Of a DNA stretch of 20,441 bases, positions 20,381-20,441 are shown in pieces. The position numbers and the translations under genes were made by a program. How positions within the stretch are numbered: position 1 is the first letter of the stretch; every line of letters starts with the position of its first letter. A model generated the notes under the pieces. The model did no database searches. It was given only the letters and a program-made list of their open reading frames with translations, and was not told the DNA's origin. This stretch comes from CAZJRB01 sp964547995 (GTDB taxonomy: Bacteria; Planctomycetota; Planctomycetia; Pirellulales; Thermoguttaceae): contig CAZJRB010000125.1 of the NCBI GenBank assembly GCA_964547995.1, positions 1 through 20,441 on the forward strand, in the 5' to 3' direction.

Positions 20381-20441
20381 GGGGAAATTTTTGGTTCATC
20401 TCCCATTTCCGGGGAATGCGGCCCGGATTCTGAGGAAGAAG

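Overview
The window looks like a chromosomal segment from a high-GC planctomycete, probably of the Pirellulales/Planctomycetia type. This is inferred from gene style, not from a database search. The clues are: zinc-ribbon membrane proteins with a CxxC-x16-CxxC head, an LRR protein that opens with an RWYQYRLRSLFVLT-type membrane anchor, a PQQ-propeller gene upstream of moxR, a DUF2752 protein, stand-alone URO-D and fucose-isomerase homologues, weak Shine-Dalgarno sites, and many dispersed palindromic repeats. No tRNA, rRNA, CRISPR array, integrase or intact IS element was seen. Layout: (1) 1-2648, minus strand: a TPR-plus-PQQ beta-propeller exported protein followed by the start of a MoxR AAA+ ATPase cut by the window edge. 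(2) 2649-3020: repeat-rich spacer with a terminator-like dispersed repeat, a paired-hairpin REP-like element, and a palindrome-framed promoter. (3) 3021-7979: accessory block. It holds a SET-domain methyltransferase, a nucleotidyltransferase-like gene with a tiny overlapping partner, a URO-D family protein, a ParDE toxin-antitoxin pair, a remnant of a second TA junction, an LRR protein with an STN-like C-terminal domain, and a BrnT-like toxin with an HTH antitoxin. (4) 8196-9863: a fucose/arabinose isomerase-family enzyme. (5) 15158-9865, minus strand: a tight run hisF > pilT > divergent membrane-anchored GspE/PilB-like protein > CvpA-like > DUF4190-like. (6) 17350-15326, minus strand: a DinG/XPD-type Fe-S helicase. 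(7) 17507-20215, plus strand: small membrane proteins (zinc-ribbon protein, DUF2752, PLDc_N-like, YidD, second zinc-ribbon/DUF4190 protein), followed by a second REP-like element. The most interesting system is the pilT operon. An intact PilT motor gene sits 27 bases upstream of a GspE-like gene that keeps the family's N2 domain and four zinc-binding cysteines but has lost the Walker A lysine, the Walker B GE pair and the Asp and His boxes. That protein has also gained a signal peptide/lipobox and three membrane helices. With the CvpA-like and DUF4190-like membrane proteins next to it, it suggests an undescribed PilT-driven envelope machine in which the second 'ATPase' is a membrane-tethered pseudo-enzyme. 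The accessory block also shows TA-module turnover: a 39-base near-identical copy of the BrnT-like toxin/antitoxin junction lies just behind parE.
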